From CAWGYT01 sp963826795 (lineage in GTDB: Bacteria; Planctomycetota; Planctomycetia; Pirellulales; Pirellulaceae): a DNA stretch of 64,000 bases. The DNA is taken from NCBI GenBank assembly GCA_963826795.1, contig CAWGYT010000015.1, positions 1 to 64,000 of the forward strand, given 5' to 3'. This document shows, piece after piece, positions 9,013 to 17,950 of this stretch (position 1 is its first letter; every line of letters starts with the position of its first letter). A program made the translations under genes and the position numbers. The notes beneath the pieces were generated by a model. That model saw only the letters and a program-made list of their open reading frames with translations. It was not told where the DNA came from and did no database searches.

Positions 9013-10827
9013 CTATTTGAGTTGAGGAACTTCGCAAAGAAGCTGTTCGAGCGCCTCATGTCCGACCGGCGCGATCCGCTGCCAAGGGATCAGAGTCGCT
9101 CGATTCGCGTGCTCGACGACTACTTCTCGAATGTATCTTTCCTCGGTGCGCTGGCGACTTCGCAGGACGGGATCCGTGATCGCCAACGGAACCAGACTTT
9201 GATTAATGACCCAGGCAAAGGGCTCAATCTCCGCGCGGCGCAAATCTCGCTGGAGCATCGCGGCCTCGTGAACCGGGGTCGCCTCAGGGAGCGTTACGAT
9301 CAGCACTCGCGTAAAGTCGGGATCTCGCAAGCGAGGCAAAAGCTGTTCCACGAATTTCGGCATTTGACTCGATTGCCGCAACACTTCCCGGTGATGAGCC
9401 AGTGCGGCGTCCAAGAGCAGAATTGTATGTCCGGTGGGAGCGGTATCGAGCACGACGAATCGATCCGCCCCTTCCGCAACCGCCTGGGCGAAAGCGCGGA
9501 ACACCGCAATCTCCTCGGTGCAAGGAGATCGCAAGTCCTCCGCCAGTAACGCCCGACCCTGAGCGTCCAGTCCGGCACCCGCGGTCTGCATCACCTCGGC
9601 CGAATACCGCGCCGTCTCCAGCGAGGGATCGATCCGGCCAACCGACAAGTTCGACCGCGCAGCCCGCGGGATCATCGCCGCCACGTGGGCAGCCGGATCC
9701 GTCGTCGAGAGGTGGACGCGCAATCCTCGCTGGGCCAGCGCGAGTGCCACGGCGGCCGCAAGCGTCGTCTTGCCGACCCCGCCCTTGCCCATCGTCAGAA
9801 TCACTCCACGCCCCGGAGCGGCCAGGCCCTCAATCAGTGAACCGACACCCAACAACTCGAAGTCGGCCAGCCGGGATCCAACGTTTGCCGCTAAGCCGCC
9901 ACTCGACGTTGGTACGTCCCAAGGTCCCGCCCCAGCGACGCCGGTTGTTGCCGCGGTCAACGTCCGCAGAGAATCGACCGTTGACGCACCGTTCGGTTGC
10001 AAGGGAATCAGACTCCGATCCAGCGTGCATAGCGTTTCAGGAATCGCGGCCAACGCCGCATCGCCGCGCTGCTGCATGGCCACCGCGATCGGATCCGTGA
10101 AATCCGTCGCCTGAAACACTCCGTTGATCACCAAGTGCTGATTTCTTACACCCAGTGCCGCCAGATCGGCACTGGCGCGCGCTGCCTCACGAAACGCCGC
10201 GGAATCCGGGCGAGTTACCAGGACCAACGTCGTCATCGCCTCGTTGCCCAACGCTGAAGCCGTTTGACGATACAACTGCTGCTGGGCCTTCAAACCGGAA
10301 AGCGGCCCCAGACAGGATGTCCCTGTCGTGTTCGTGTCGATGAATTCCGACCAGGCCGACGGGAGTGTCAACAGTCGCAGCGTGTGACCGGTTGGAGCCG
10401 TATCAAATACGACATGGTCAAATTCGGCCGTCGATGTCGCGTCACCCAGCAAGCGGGAAAATGCATCAAACGCGGCAATTTCTAAGGTGCACGACCCCGA
10501 GAACTGCTCCTCGATGCTGGCCACCGCCGCCGGGGGAAGCACGGCACGATAGGGGCCAACCATCCGCTCGCGATACTCCGCTGCAGCCACTTCCGGATCA
10601 AGGTTCGATGCGAATAGGCGCGGCACCGTGGGGATTTGATGCGGATCCGGTCCAAGCTCCACTCCCAAGAGCTCGTCCAGATTCGAGGCAGGATCCGTCG
10701 ATACCAACAGAACGCGCTTGCCCGCGTCGGCTAGACGTATCGCCGTGGCACATGCCAACGACGTCTTGCCAACGCCCCCCTTGCCGGTGAAAAAAAGATT
10801 CCGAGTTGGCTCTTTGAGGTATTTCAC
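9013..10827 (-). CDS. arsA: arsenite-translocating ATPase
   Basis: The product of about 604 residues is a two-halved ATPase that powers an arsenite pump. Each half carries a deviant Walker A loop (FFTGKGGVGKTS near the start; TMGKGGVGKTT at mid-protein) and a DTAPTGHT signature. Cysteines in GSCTLEIAAF and SPCTEEIAVF are at the metalloid-binding positions. The GTG at 10827, giving VKYLKEPTRN, is preferred to an ATG at 10995, because the family starts there and GGAG lies 8 bp upstream. ArsD precedes it by 31 bp. No arsB or acr3 gene is in the window, so its membrane partner must be encoded elsewhere. Confidence 0.92.
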   Translation of the reverse strand: MKYLKEPTRNLFFTGKGGVGKTSLACATAIRLADAGKRVLLVSTDPASNLDELLGVELGPDPHQIPTVPRLFASNLDPEVAAAEYRERMVGPYRAVLPPAAVASIEEQFSGSCTLEIAAFDAFSRLLGDATSTAEFDHVVFDTAPTGHTLRLLTLPSAWSEFIDTNTTGTSCLGPLSGLKAQQQLYRQTASALGNEAMTTLVLVTRPDSAAFREAARASADLAALGVRNQHLVINGVFQATDFTDPIAVAMQQRGDAALAAIPETLCTLDRSLIPLQPNGASTVDSLRTLTAATTGVAGAGPWDVPTSSGGLAANVGSRLADFELLGVGSLIEGLAAPGRGVILTMGKGGVGKTTLAAAVALALAQRGLRVHLSTTDPAAHVAAMIPRAARSNLSVGRIDPSLETARYSAEVMQTAGAGLDAQGRALLAEDLRSPCTEEIAVFRAFAQAVAEGADRFVVLDTAPTGHTILLLDAALAHHREVLRQSSQMPKFVEQLLPRLRDPDFTRVLIVTLPEATPVHEAAMLQRDLRRAEIEPFAWVINQSLVPLAITDPVLRSRQRTEERYIREVVVEHANRATLIPWQRIAPVGHEALEQLLCEVPQLK

Positions 10828-10858
10828 ATTCCCGCTCCAGACGGAGGAAGGCAAACGC

Positions 10859-11230
10859 TCAGCAGCAGTCGGATCCGCCGCAACAATCTCCGGATTGATC
10901 CAGCACGGGCAATTCCGTCTCCGATCCGTCCGATCCCGCCCAGCGTGCCAGCATTTCCCGCGACGGGTAATCTTGCCGACTGACAATGTCGCCATTCACC
11001 ACGATCAACGGCAGACAGTCCGTTCCCTCCGTCGCCAACAAATGGTGCACTTCGCGATTCTCGATAAACGCCTGCGGCTGCTGGGCCAGATTGAATCGTT
11101 CGACCTGGTGTCCGCGAGCTTTCAACCATTCCAGATCGGAAGCGAATCGAGGTAGTGCGGGGTCGACGTCAGGTCCGCAGACACCCGTCGAACAGCACAT
11201 CGGTCGGTCATAGATCTGGATCGTCTTCAT
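10859..11230 (-). CDS. arsD: arsenite metallochaperone
   Basis: This 123-residue protein hands arsenite to ArsA and can weakly repress the operon. It starts MKTIQIYDRPMCCSTGVCG, with the conserved Cys12-Cys13 and Cys18 region, and ends in DCCGGSDCC, the extra vicinal cysteine pairs seen in many ArsD proteins. The central LPLIVVNGD is typical. The ATG at 11230 is preceded by GGGGGGC-type sequence rather than a clean Shine-Dalgarno site. It lies between arsR and arsA. Confidence 0.93.
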   Translation of the reverse strand: MKTIQIYDRPMCCSTGVCGPDVDPALPRFASDLEWLKARGHQVERFNLAQQPQAFIENREVHHLLATEGTDCLPLIVVNGDIVSRQDYPSREMLARWAGSDGSETELPVLDQSGDCCGGSDCC

Positions 11231-11298
11231 CTTGCCCCCCCTGCTCTTCCCGGGAATAAAAACGGACTGAGAAAACACGGGCCGCGGTCGGCACCGGT

Positions 11299-11628
11299 TC
11301 AAAGCCCGGCAATCAGTGATTTGAGTTCGGCAAGCTTTCGCGGGTTGATGCAGTAGCAGACCTTGGGTCCATCCACTTCCCCCTGGATCAACCCCGACTC
11401 CTTCAGAATCTTCAAATGCTGGGAAATCGTGGACTGCGCCCAAGGTAGACTCTCGACGATCTCGCCGCACACACACGCCTCGCGGTGGATCAGCAACCGG
11501 ACGATCCGGACGCGAGCCGGATGAGCGACCGCCCAAGCCAACTCCGCAAGTCGCCCAGCCGTTTCGTCCGGAGGCAACGTCACCGGTGCATCGTCACATT
11601 GCTTGACCTGGGCCTTCGGTGTCGACAT
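11299..11628 (-). CDS. arsR: ArsR/SmtB family arsenic-responsive repressor
   Basis: This 109-residue winged-helix protein should repress the ars operon until arsenite binds. AHPARVRIVRLL and the helix-turn-helix QSTISQHLKILKESGLI are typical, followed by the wing KVCYCINP. The metal site is probably the pair in REACVCGEI, comparable to ELCVCDL in classical ArsR, and further cysteines in VCYC may join. It is first in the operon and a dyad operator lies just upstream of its start. Confidence 0.93.
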   Translation of the reverse strand: MSTPKAQVKQCDDAPVTLPPDETAGRLAELAWAVAHPARVRIVRLLIHREACVCGEIVESLPWAQSTISQHLKILKESGLIQGEVDGPKVCYCINPRKLAELKSLIAGL

Positions 11629-11640
11629 GGCGTCTCCAAA

Positions 11641-11663
11641 ATCGTTTATCTACGATAGACGAT
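11641..11663. promoter_or_regulatory. ArsR operator dyad
   Basis: A 23-bp imperfect palindrome 13 bp upstream of arsR has outer arms ATCGT and ACGAT and inner arms TATC and GATA; 18 of 23 positions are self-complementary. Position and form fit the binding site of the ArsR protein. Confidence 0.65.
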
Positions 11664-11839
11664 AGCAGATCCGCCCGCAATGAACAACCGGGGTGGGCGC
11701 CGAGACAAAAGCGTTGATGACGCGGAACGGCGATTCAGGCCGAGGGGATCTGGAGAGCAAGCGGCCGGCCGACACAAACGGGAACCGGAACGGCGCTACT
11801 CGGAGGTCAACCGTCGCGCGGCTTTCTTGGGTCGGGCGT

Positions 11840-12280
11840 CTACCGTCGTTCCTCAAAGCGCTGTTTCAGCCTTGAAATTGGCCCCTGTGCCTGTTCCGCG
11901 GTGGGCGTCGGCTGGCTTGCAGGCGGAGCGAGCTGAAACTCGGGTGCGAACCCTGGACGTGAGCTCGCCTGACTTTGGGCTTGCGGCAAGAATTTGGGAA
12001 ATCCAGTGCGATCGTCGACGTGTTGATCCCGGAGTCCCTGAATTTTTTCGGCGGCCTCGTGTTCAACTTCGACGGCGCGTTCCCGATTGATCGAGAGTCG
12101 GGGGCGGCCGGTTTGCCAATCCACCGATAGCACCCCTGTCACGAGCAACACGGGCACGGCCGCCACGATCAGGAAGGATACAAAACGGTTCCCCAGAGAC
12201 TTTCGGATGGGAGAAGGCATGCCGGTGGTGGCAGTGGTCACGATTTTCTGTGAGAGCGTTTTCTTCCGGGATCGGGCCAT
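11840..12280 (-). CDS. small single-pass membrane protein, unknown function
   Basis: This 146-residue protein has a basic N-terminus (MARSRKKTLSQK), one hydrophobic segment (about residues 35-52, SFLIVAAVPVLLVTGVLSV) and a long hydrophilic Pro/Gln/Ala-rich tail ending RLKQRFEERR. The ATG at 12280 is chosen because upstream codons do not look coding. The topology suggests the tail is outside the cytoplasm. It is not in an obvious operon. No family was recognised. Confidence 0.6.
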   Translation of the reverse strand: MARSRKKTLSQKIVTTATTGMPSPIRKSLGNRFVSFLIVAAVPVLLVTGVLSVDWQTGRPRLSINRERAVEVEHEAAEKIQGLRDQHVDDRTGFPKFLPQAQSQASSRPGFAPEFQLAPPASQPTPTAEQAQGPISRLKQRFEERR

Positions 12281-12509
12281 GGTTGTTTCTTCGCTCAAAA
12301 AATGACCGGGGGCGGGGTGAGAAATTCGGTCCGTCGGAGATCCTGCCGCGTGTTCACATGGCAGGCGCGTTGCCGACAGGATGCGTCCGTTGCGAGGTGA
12401 CGCTCGCATTCATCCCGAACGGAAGTCGCTCGGGGCGGAAGGCTTTTAACACAGCAGCAAAAACGAGTGAAGACCAATCCCCGAGACCCCCTCCCCGGCC
12501 GCTACCGCA

Positions 12510-12675
12510 TCCGACCTCTCGCAGCCTCGGGAGTGGCAGCACAATCCTGTCCCTTCTCCCCGGCGCGGGAGACTGTCCCTTCTCCCCGGCGCGGGAGACT
12601 GTCCCTTCTCCCCGGCGCGGGAGACTGTCCCTTCTCCCCGCGCGGGAGAAGGTGGCCGAAGGCCGGATGAGGGGG
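12510..12675. repeat. dispersed palindromic repeat (family A) with a 26-bp unit amplified
   Basis: CCTCTCGCAGCCTCGGGAG leads to three or four copies of a 26-bp unit containing GGCGCGGGAGACTGTCCC, then GGGAGAAGGTGGCCGAAGGC and GGATGAGGG. The last unit lacks one base pair step of the hairpin. It ends 9 bp before the stop of the HTTM-DCC gene. Confidence 0.85.
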
Positions 12676-12683
12676 CAACGCAC

Positions 12684-14144
12684 TCAGTCGGAGAGGAACA
12701 GTTCCCGTTCCTGGGCTGTCGGGACCCGGCACGTCGGTAGCTTGCCGAACGCGCGATATCGAACGGAGGCAACCAATCTATAGGCTAAATCACGGATGGC
12801 GGAGGGAACGGCCGCCGCACAGCAAATCAGCCAGCGTGGATACCCCAGGCCGAGCAGCACGGCGAGGACCGCGTCGGAACGGCACAACACGGCGGTTTCG
12901 GTTGCGACGACGATCGAGTCGAGCCGCTCGGGATCAATCTGCTCACGGCGAAGTCGTGCCGCGGCCAGCGAGGACTGGAGCGTCGCGAATCGAAATCGAC
13001 GCTCCTTGTCATGCCGTAACACAAAATCGACCCAACGGTTGCAGAGCCCACAGACTCCGTCGAAGTAGATCACGGGCGTGCCTTCGTCACGCTCAAACTG
13101 AAAGGTCCGCGCCACGCCGCGACGCGCAGACGCCACGGAAAAGGCTACGGCGAGAACGAAGCCACCAACCACAATCGCGGGTTGGATGGGAATTCCAAAA
13201 CGCACCACGAGTGGCTCGCGCCCTGAGTAGACAAGGGCCGCCAAGAGAATGACCGCTATGCCCCCGACGCCCTGCACTAGCAATGACGGCTTGAATGAGC
13301 GCGGGATCAAGCATGCCATCGGGGCAAAAACCGAGTAGGCCAAGATGTTGGTCTCGAAGGAAATCCCGAACATCAAGAGCACGGCGAAGTGAAAGGCGGT
13401 GGCCACAACGAGCAGGGCGCGGAACAGGGACGGCGCGAATAGCGCTGGGATTAACGACAATTCGAAGATGACCGTCAGCCAATCCACGAGTTCATGAAAC
13501 CAGCCGGCGCCGCCTGCGATCAACCAACCGCGAAGCAACGTATGCCGTTCGCTGATGAAATGGTTTTGGGCGAGATTTCCCAGCGAGGACTGCGTGTCCA
13601 GATCCAGCCAACCGGTCACCAGTTTCCCAATTCCGGCGTAAGCCATCGTCAGTGCGATCACTAATGCCCAAGGCGCCAAGGACGGCTGGTGCTCCGGAGT
13701 TCGGGGATCAGCGACCGAACGATTGCGGACCGACAGGCATCGGCCCCAACCACTGAATGCGAGAAACGCCGGCAGCAAGACCAGGAGGATATTGTGATTG
13801 ATCTTCCCCGTGGTGTAGCCGATGCTGTAGAGCGTGAGCATGCTGGCGGTGGTGGCCAGCGATGCAACAGTCGTGAAGGCCCCCAGCAGCAGCAAGCTCG
13901 CGCTGACAACCGTCGCCGCGTTCACGAAGTTGAGCAGTGTGAGGCCGGGAGGCGTCGGGACCAAAGAGGGGCTGCCGATCGGAGGCGAAAACAGCATCGC
14001 GGGCGCCTCGGCGAGGGAGTACCCGTGGGGCACCGCCATTGCTAGAATCGCCAGCCCGACGATGACGCGCACGACGGCCAAGTCAAGTGGCGACGCTGTA
14101 TAGCCACCCACGGCGATGCGATTCCCGAGTCGAACCCGCGACAT
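12684..14144 (-). CDS. HTTM-like membrane domain fused to a DCC (DUF393) thiol-disulfide domain
   Basis: The protein of about 486 residues has eight or so membrane segments over residues 10-350, of the horizontally transferred transmembrane (HTTM) / gamma-carboxylase-like type. A C-terminal DCC domain follows (about 365-480) with the signature YFDGVCGLCNRWVDF, whose Asp and two Cys name the family. Such fusions are thought to act on thiols or lipoquinone chemistry at the membrane, but no reaction is established. The ATG at 14144 overlaps the stop of the preceding small gene by one base, so the two are probably translationally coupled. Confidence 0.8.
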   Translation of the reverse strand: MSRVRLGNRIAVGGYTASPLDLAVVRVIVGLAILAMAVPHGYSLAEAPAMLFSPPIGSPSLVPTPPGLTLLNFVNAATVVSASLLLLGAFTTVASLATTASMLTLYSIGYTTGKINHNILLVLLPAFLAFSGWGRCLSVRNRSVADPRTPEHQPSLAPWALVIALTMAYAGIGKLVTGWLDLDTQSSLGNLAQNHFISERHTLLRGWLIAGGAGWFHELVDWLTVIFELSLIPALFAPSLFRALLVVATAFHFAVLLMFGISFETNILAYSVFAPMACLIPRSFKPSLLVQGVGGIAVILLAALVYSGREPLVVRFGIPIQPAIVVGGFVLAVAFSVASARRGVARTFQFERDEGTPVIYFDGVCGLCNRWVDFVLRHDKERRFRFATLQSSLAAARLRREQIDPERLDSIVVATETAVLCRSDAVLAVLLGLGYPRWLICCAAAVPSAIRDLAYRLVASVRYRAFGKLPTCRVPTAQERELFLSD

Positions 14145-14425
14145 CACGGCCCCTCTGCTACTGTAGTTCGTACCGACGTCGGCCGCGTGAGACGAAATGC
14201 ATTTCCCGTGACGACTGTCGTGCCCTCCCAAAACTGAACCGCACGAGGACTGAGTGCGGCAACTCGGATCTGATCCAAACGCAATGGATCGGCTCGGACG
14301 GACTTTCGTATGGCCAGCGCCAGGTACATTTCCTCCCGCAAGAAATTGTCGGTCAGCCCGAGCGCGGCAAGCATTCCCGTGAGACCCACCAGGGGCAAGA
14401 AAAGCAGGCCCAGGGGCAAGACCAT
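14144..14425 (-). CDS. small membrane-anchored protein upstream of the HTTM-DCC gene
   Basis: This 93-residue product starts with a hydrophobic segment (VLPLGLLFLPLVGLTGMLAALGL) followed by a hydrophilic part. Its TGA stop shares a base with the ATG of the next gene, the usual sign of coupled translation, which argues it is real. No family was recognised. Confidence 0.55.
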   Translation of the reverse strand: MVLPLGLLFLPLVGLTGMLAALGLTDNFLREEMYLALAIRKSVRADPLRLDQIRVAALSPRAVQFWEGTTVVTGNAFRLTRPTSVRTTVAEGP

Positions 14426-14542
14426 TAGGTTTGGCGAGGTATGGCTTTCACGAACTCGTCCGTCGAGGGAGTAGCCTGCGGCAGTCGGAACTCGTCCGCC
14501 AGGTGACGATTCTCTCGTCTCCTCGACGCCCCAGCGGGACGA

Positions 14543-15565
14543 TCAGGTATAGAGCCGGTCACACAACGCGTCAACCCAGGCGGGCGTAATCTCCGCCTCG
14601 TCGATCACGGAGTACCATCGATGCGTCTCCCTCACGTAGCGTTTGAGCGAGAGCAGCGAATCACGGAGCTCCTGCGGCCGAATGCCCAGCGACCGGGGGC
14701 GATAATCCAGCCCCAGTTCATCCATCAGCTTCACGATCTGTTCGTGCTCGTTCTGTTGCAAACAGCTCATCACGAAGATCCCCAGAGCGACGATCTGCCC
14801 GTGCATGAAAGGCCGCTGCAACCGCTCCTCCAACTCGTAAAACAAAAAGTGTTCGCTCCCCTCCTCGACCCGATAATGGTCGGCAGGCAGGCAGATCGTG
14901 TTCACTTTCATGTACGCCTCGACGATTGACGCCAGCCCCTGATCGGTACAATCGCGAATCTCCCTGGCGTGGTCACGCACCGTTTGCAGGATCTTGCGCA
15001 CCTGGGCGACATTTTGGGCCGCAAAGGGATACTCGCTCCTGCCAGCTGCTTGTGCCAGTTCCCAATCGAAGGTCGCCGTGTGAATCGACAAGATGTCTCC
15101 GGCACCCGCGACGTTCAATTCGCGGGGGGCACTCCGCAGAAGCTCGTAGTCAATTACGAGCGGGTCCGGGCTGGCATGGCCGAGATATTCGACGCGGTGA
15201 TCGCGTCGCAAGCCTGCTTTCGGCGTAACGAACGCGTCGACGCTCAGGACGGTCGGAATCGAGATTAATCGGCAGCCACGTTTCCATGCCATGTATTTTC
15301 CAAAGTCGATCGCACGACCTCCGCCGATCGCCACCACGGCATCGCACGAAGGAAGGTCCTTGATCTGTCGCTCGACGATGTCGAACTCCATCGAGTCGAC
15401 GATCTGCACGGCCTGCGGACGGCTACCGATCAAATCCTTCGTGAGCTTCCAGGGCACGTCCATCGTCGTGACCACGTACGTGCCGATCTCGGCCGCGACT
15501 CCCACGGCCGCTTGCCTTCGAAAAATCGACGACGCAACATTCGTTTGACCTTCGATTCCAGGCAT
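14543..15565 (-). CDS. iron-type alcohol dehydrogenase family, resembles sn-glycerol-1-phosphate dehydrogenase
   Basis: The 340-residue enzyme has a nucleotide-binding GGGRAIDFGKYMAW motif and the metal ligands expected in glycerol-1-phosphate dehydrogenases: Asp in GAGDILS, His in EGSEHFLFYELEE and His in MHGQIVALG. It would reduce dihydroxyacetone phosphate to glycerol-1-phosphate, or act on a related sugar phosphate or ketone. It starts 25 bp after the APC permease stop and is likely cotranscribed. Related folds (dehydroquinate synthase, AraM) are alternatives; the SEH and HGQ motifs favour the G1PDH/AraM group. Confidence 0.75.
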   Translation of the reverse strand: MPGIEGQTNVASSIFRRQAAVGVAAEIGTYVVTTMDVPWKLTKDLIGSRPQAVQIVDSMEFDIVERQIKDLPSCDAVVAIGGGRAIDFGKYMAWKRGCRLISIPTVLSVDAFVTPKAGLRRDHRVEYLGHASPDPLVIDYELLRSAPRELNVAGAGDILSIHTATFDWELAQAAGRSEYPFAAQNVAQVRKILQTVRDHAREIRDCTDQGLASIVEAYMKVNTICLPADHYRVEEGSEHFLFYELEERLQRPFMHGQIVALGIFVMSCLQQNEHEQIVKLMDELGLDYRPRSLGIRPQELRDSLLSLKRYVRETHRWYSVIDEAEITPAWVDALCDRLYT

Positions 15566-15590
15566 ACGGCACCCAATCTCTCGCTCTTTC

Positions 15591-17043
15591 TCAAGAGGGG
15601 TCTACCCCGGTTTTTCGAGGCGGACCAGCCTGCCCCGCCTCGATTCGTCCCCGGACGTGGATCACGTAGATCAACAGTCCGACCATCATTCCGCAACTTG
15701 TGCTGATTGCCGCGAGGTGCCCGCCGTCGATCGCGGGGATCGTCAAGGCGGCAACGAGCACGAGTGTCCAGACGAAAGCCAGCGCCGCGATCGGACGCTG
15801 CCAGTTGCCCAGGGTGAACCTCCCTGCCACGTCGACGGACCGCGGGACCTTGAAGGAACACCAGACGATCAAGGCGTACCCCATGTAGCCGGCGGTCGCG
15901 GAAATGGAGGTGATGAGCTCGAGCTTTTCAAGCGACAAGACCACGCCGGTCGACAGCAGCCAGACGGCCAGGATCGCGCCGGTCGGGGATTGGCGCGTTG
16001 CATGAATACATTTCAACCCTCGCGAACCCGGCAGCATATTGTCGCGAGCCATCGAGTAGATCAGTCGCGTGGTGGCTGCCATGCTGGCGACTCCGCAGGC
16101 CAGAATGGACACGAACACGAACAACATGGCGACGCGCGTCATGGTCGCACCGAATCGCATCTCCAGAATCGCCAGCAACGGTGTGTCGCTCGCCTGAATC
16201 AATTCGAGATCGGGAATCGCCAACAGGAATCCGGCCAGCATCAGAAAACCCGCCACACCCGAGATCAGCTCGGCACTGATCACGGCCCGCGGGACGACCT
16301 CACGCGGACGGTGCGTTTCCTCAGCCAGATCCGCGGCCGCTTCGAATCCGGTCAAACACCAGGCTCCCATCAACAGGGACAAGCAAAAGCTGGACGCCGT
16401 CGCTGCTTGCCCTGAAAGGGCGTTTCTTGAGGCCATCAAGGCGGTCCAGTCGGCGTCCGCTCCAACGCCGAACTTGGCCAATAGCACGATCGTGATCAAC
16501 ACGACTCCGACAATTTCGGCCACCACGCCGTAGTCATTAAACAACGACGCAAAGCGAATTCCGGCCCAATGGATCAGCGCAATCAGCGCAATGATGCCGA
16601 CGGTCAGCCACGATACCCGGAAGGCTTCAGCCAGCCCCAAGAAGCCATGCAGGTAGGTGGCCAGCGTATGACAAACGCCCGGAAAACCAGTGGTGAACTG
16701 CAACAACAGCAGCCATCCGACAAAGAAGCCAAGGTGAGGTGATGCCAGTCGTGAGGTCCACTGGTAGCCATATCCAGACAACGGATAGCGAGTCGACATT
16801 TCGGCGATCACGGCGGCCACGAGCAGTTGGCCCGCCACCACGACACTCCACGACCAGATCACGGACGGACCGACTTCTTGCAAGCCGAATCCGAAGCCGG
16901 CGAAGATGCCCGTTGTGATTGAGATCAATGAAAACGAAATCGCAAAACTCGAAAACGCGCCCATCGTACGACGCAACTGCTGCGCGTAACCGAACGCACA
17001 GATCATGCTCGTCCTGCTCCTGAGATGCGTTCGGATCCTGCAT
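15591..17043 (-). CDS. APC-superfamily amino acid permease, one frameshift near the start
   Basis: About 483 residues with twelve or so membrane helices form a secondary transporter. The opening FGYAQQLRRTMGAFSSFAISFSLISITTG and the later GFEAAADLAEETHRPREVVPRA are typical of the GABA/choline-type APC permeases. The natural start is probably the ATG at 17043 (MQDPNASQEQ), which is one frame off the rest; the shift lies near 17000-17010 in GATCTGTGCG. Substrate cannot be told from sequence. The next gene is the dehydrogenase. Confidence 0.85.
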
Positions 17044-17143
17044 GGCGATTTGTCCCTCGTCGCCAACAACGCCACGTGCCATTACGCCATGCGATTTAGA
17101 CAAGTCGCAACTGAAGGCAACCTCGAGTCGGCTGGCAGTGGTT

Positions 17144-17157
17144 TCCGGGAGGGCGAG
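17144..17157. repeat. partial family B repeat
   Basis: GGGAGGGCGAGGCT matches the left arm of the element at 8276. No matching right arm is present. Confidence 0.5.
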
Positions 17158-17252
17158 GCTCTCGTGCCCTTCCTGTTACGCCCAGGTCATCGCATCCCGT
17201 CCAACCCATCCCACCTGATCGAAGCCATCCCGCTTTCTTCAGGCCATGCCCT

Positions 17253-17879
17253 TTAGGTCCGCCAGATAATGTCTCCCAGGAAAGCGCCGCCCACGGAGGG
17301 CGTTTTGTACTTGTAACGTTTTCCCCAAAAATCGAAGTCAATCACGTCCTTGGCCGTGTAATTGAAGGACGTCCCTTTTTTCAGCGGCACGACATGCACG
17401 CTCGCGTCCCACGGGTCGCAGACAGTGGCATAGAGCTTTCCCAAGACGCTTCGGACGGTGTCAACCAGGACCCAATGCCCACCACCGCCTTTCCAGTCGA
17501 CACCCACGATGACCGGAGTCACATTGACGGTTGGACCAAAACCTTGCTCGACCTTCACCTCTTTGATGATCTTGTCCGTGACCTGGTTTTGCGAGAGCGT
17601 CGAGAGTTGCCAGCCGGTCATGTTGAGGCTGGGCTCGTTCAGCAATTGCACCATCTTCGGGTTATTGAGTCCGCCAGTTCCAAGCGGATTCGGTCCGAAC
17701 AGGCTGACGGCCTTGGCCAGGATGTCGTTCTCGTCGTACATCGCTTTCACCTTCGGCTTGAGCTTATTGATTTTGAAGGCCGCCATGATGACGCAAGCCA
17801 GGCCGCACGAAATCTGCCGCTCCTGGCCGAACACGAAGTGTGCATCGCCAAACCGAGTGAAGCGTGTAAACCATGCCAT
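17253..17879 (-). CDS. papain-like cysteine protease, candidate T6SS effector
   Basis: The 208-residue protein carries a papain/C39-type triad: Cys in QISCGLACVIMAA (about residue 25), His in GGGGHWVLVD (about 137) and Asp in VCDPWD (about 154). Gln19-20 region precedes the Cys as the likely oxyanion Gln. There is no signal peptide. A strong AAGGAG site lies 9 bp before the ATG at 17879, as for hcp. It is the last gene of the minus-strand run hcp-vgrG-hyp-protease, the usual place for a T6SS cargo. The effector role is inference; it might also be a housekeeping peptidase. No obvious immunity gene was identified. Confidence 0.65.
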   Translation of the reverse strand: MAWFTRFTRFGDAHFVFGQERQISCGLACVIMAAFKINKLKPKVKAMYDENDILAKAVSLFGPNPLGTGGLNNPKMVQLLNEPSLNMTGWQLSTLSQNQVTDKIIKEVKVEQGFGPTVNVTPVIVGVDWKGGGGHWVLVDTVRSVLGKLYATVCDPWDASVHVVPLKKGTSFNYTAKDVIDFDFWGKRYKYKTPSVGGAFLGDIIWRT

Positions 17880-17950
17880 CTCAATTTACTCCTTCTCGTG
17901 TCGATACTCGATAAATCAAGCAGGCCTGCGACCCGACTGCCCCGTCAAGC

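Noticed and set aside
10828..10995. N-terminal extension of ArsA starting at 10995
   Set aside because: The extra residues are basic and unlike the family; it overlaps the end of arsD, and a GTG with a good ribosome site fits the family start.
11231..11536. Longer ArsD starting at 11536
   Set aside because: The extra part runs through arsR in another frame; ArsD clearly starts at MKTIQIYD (11230).
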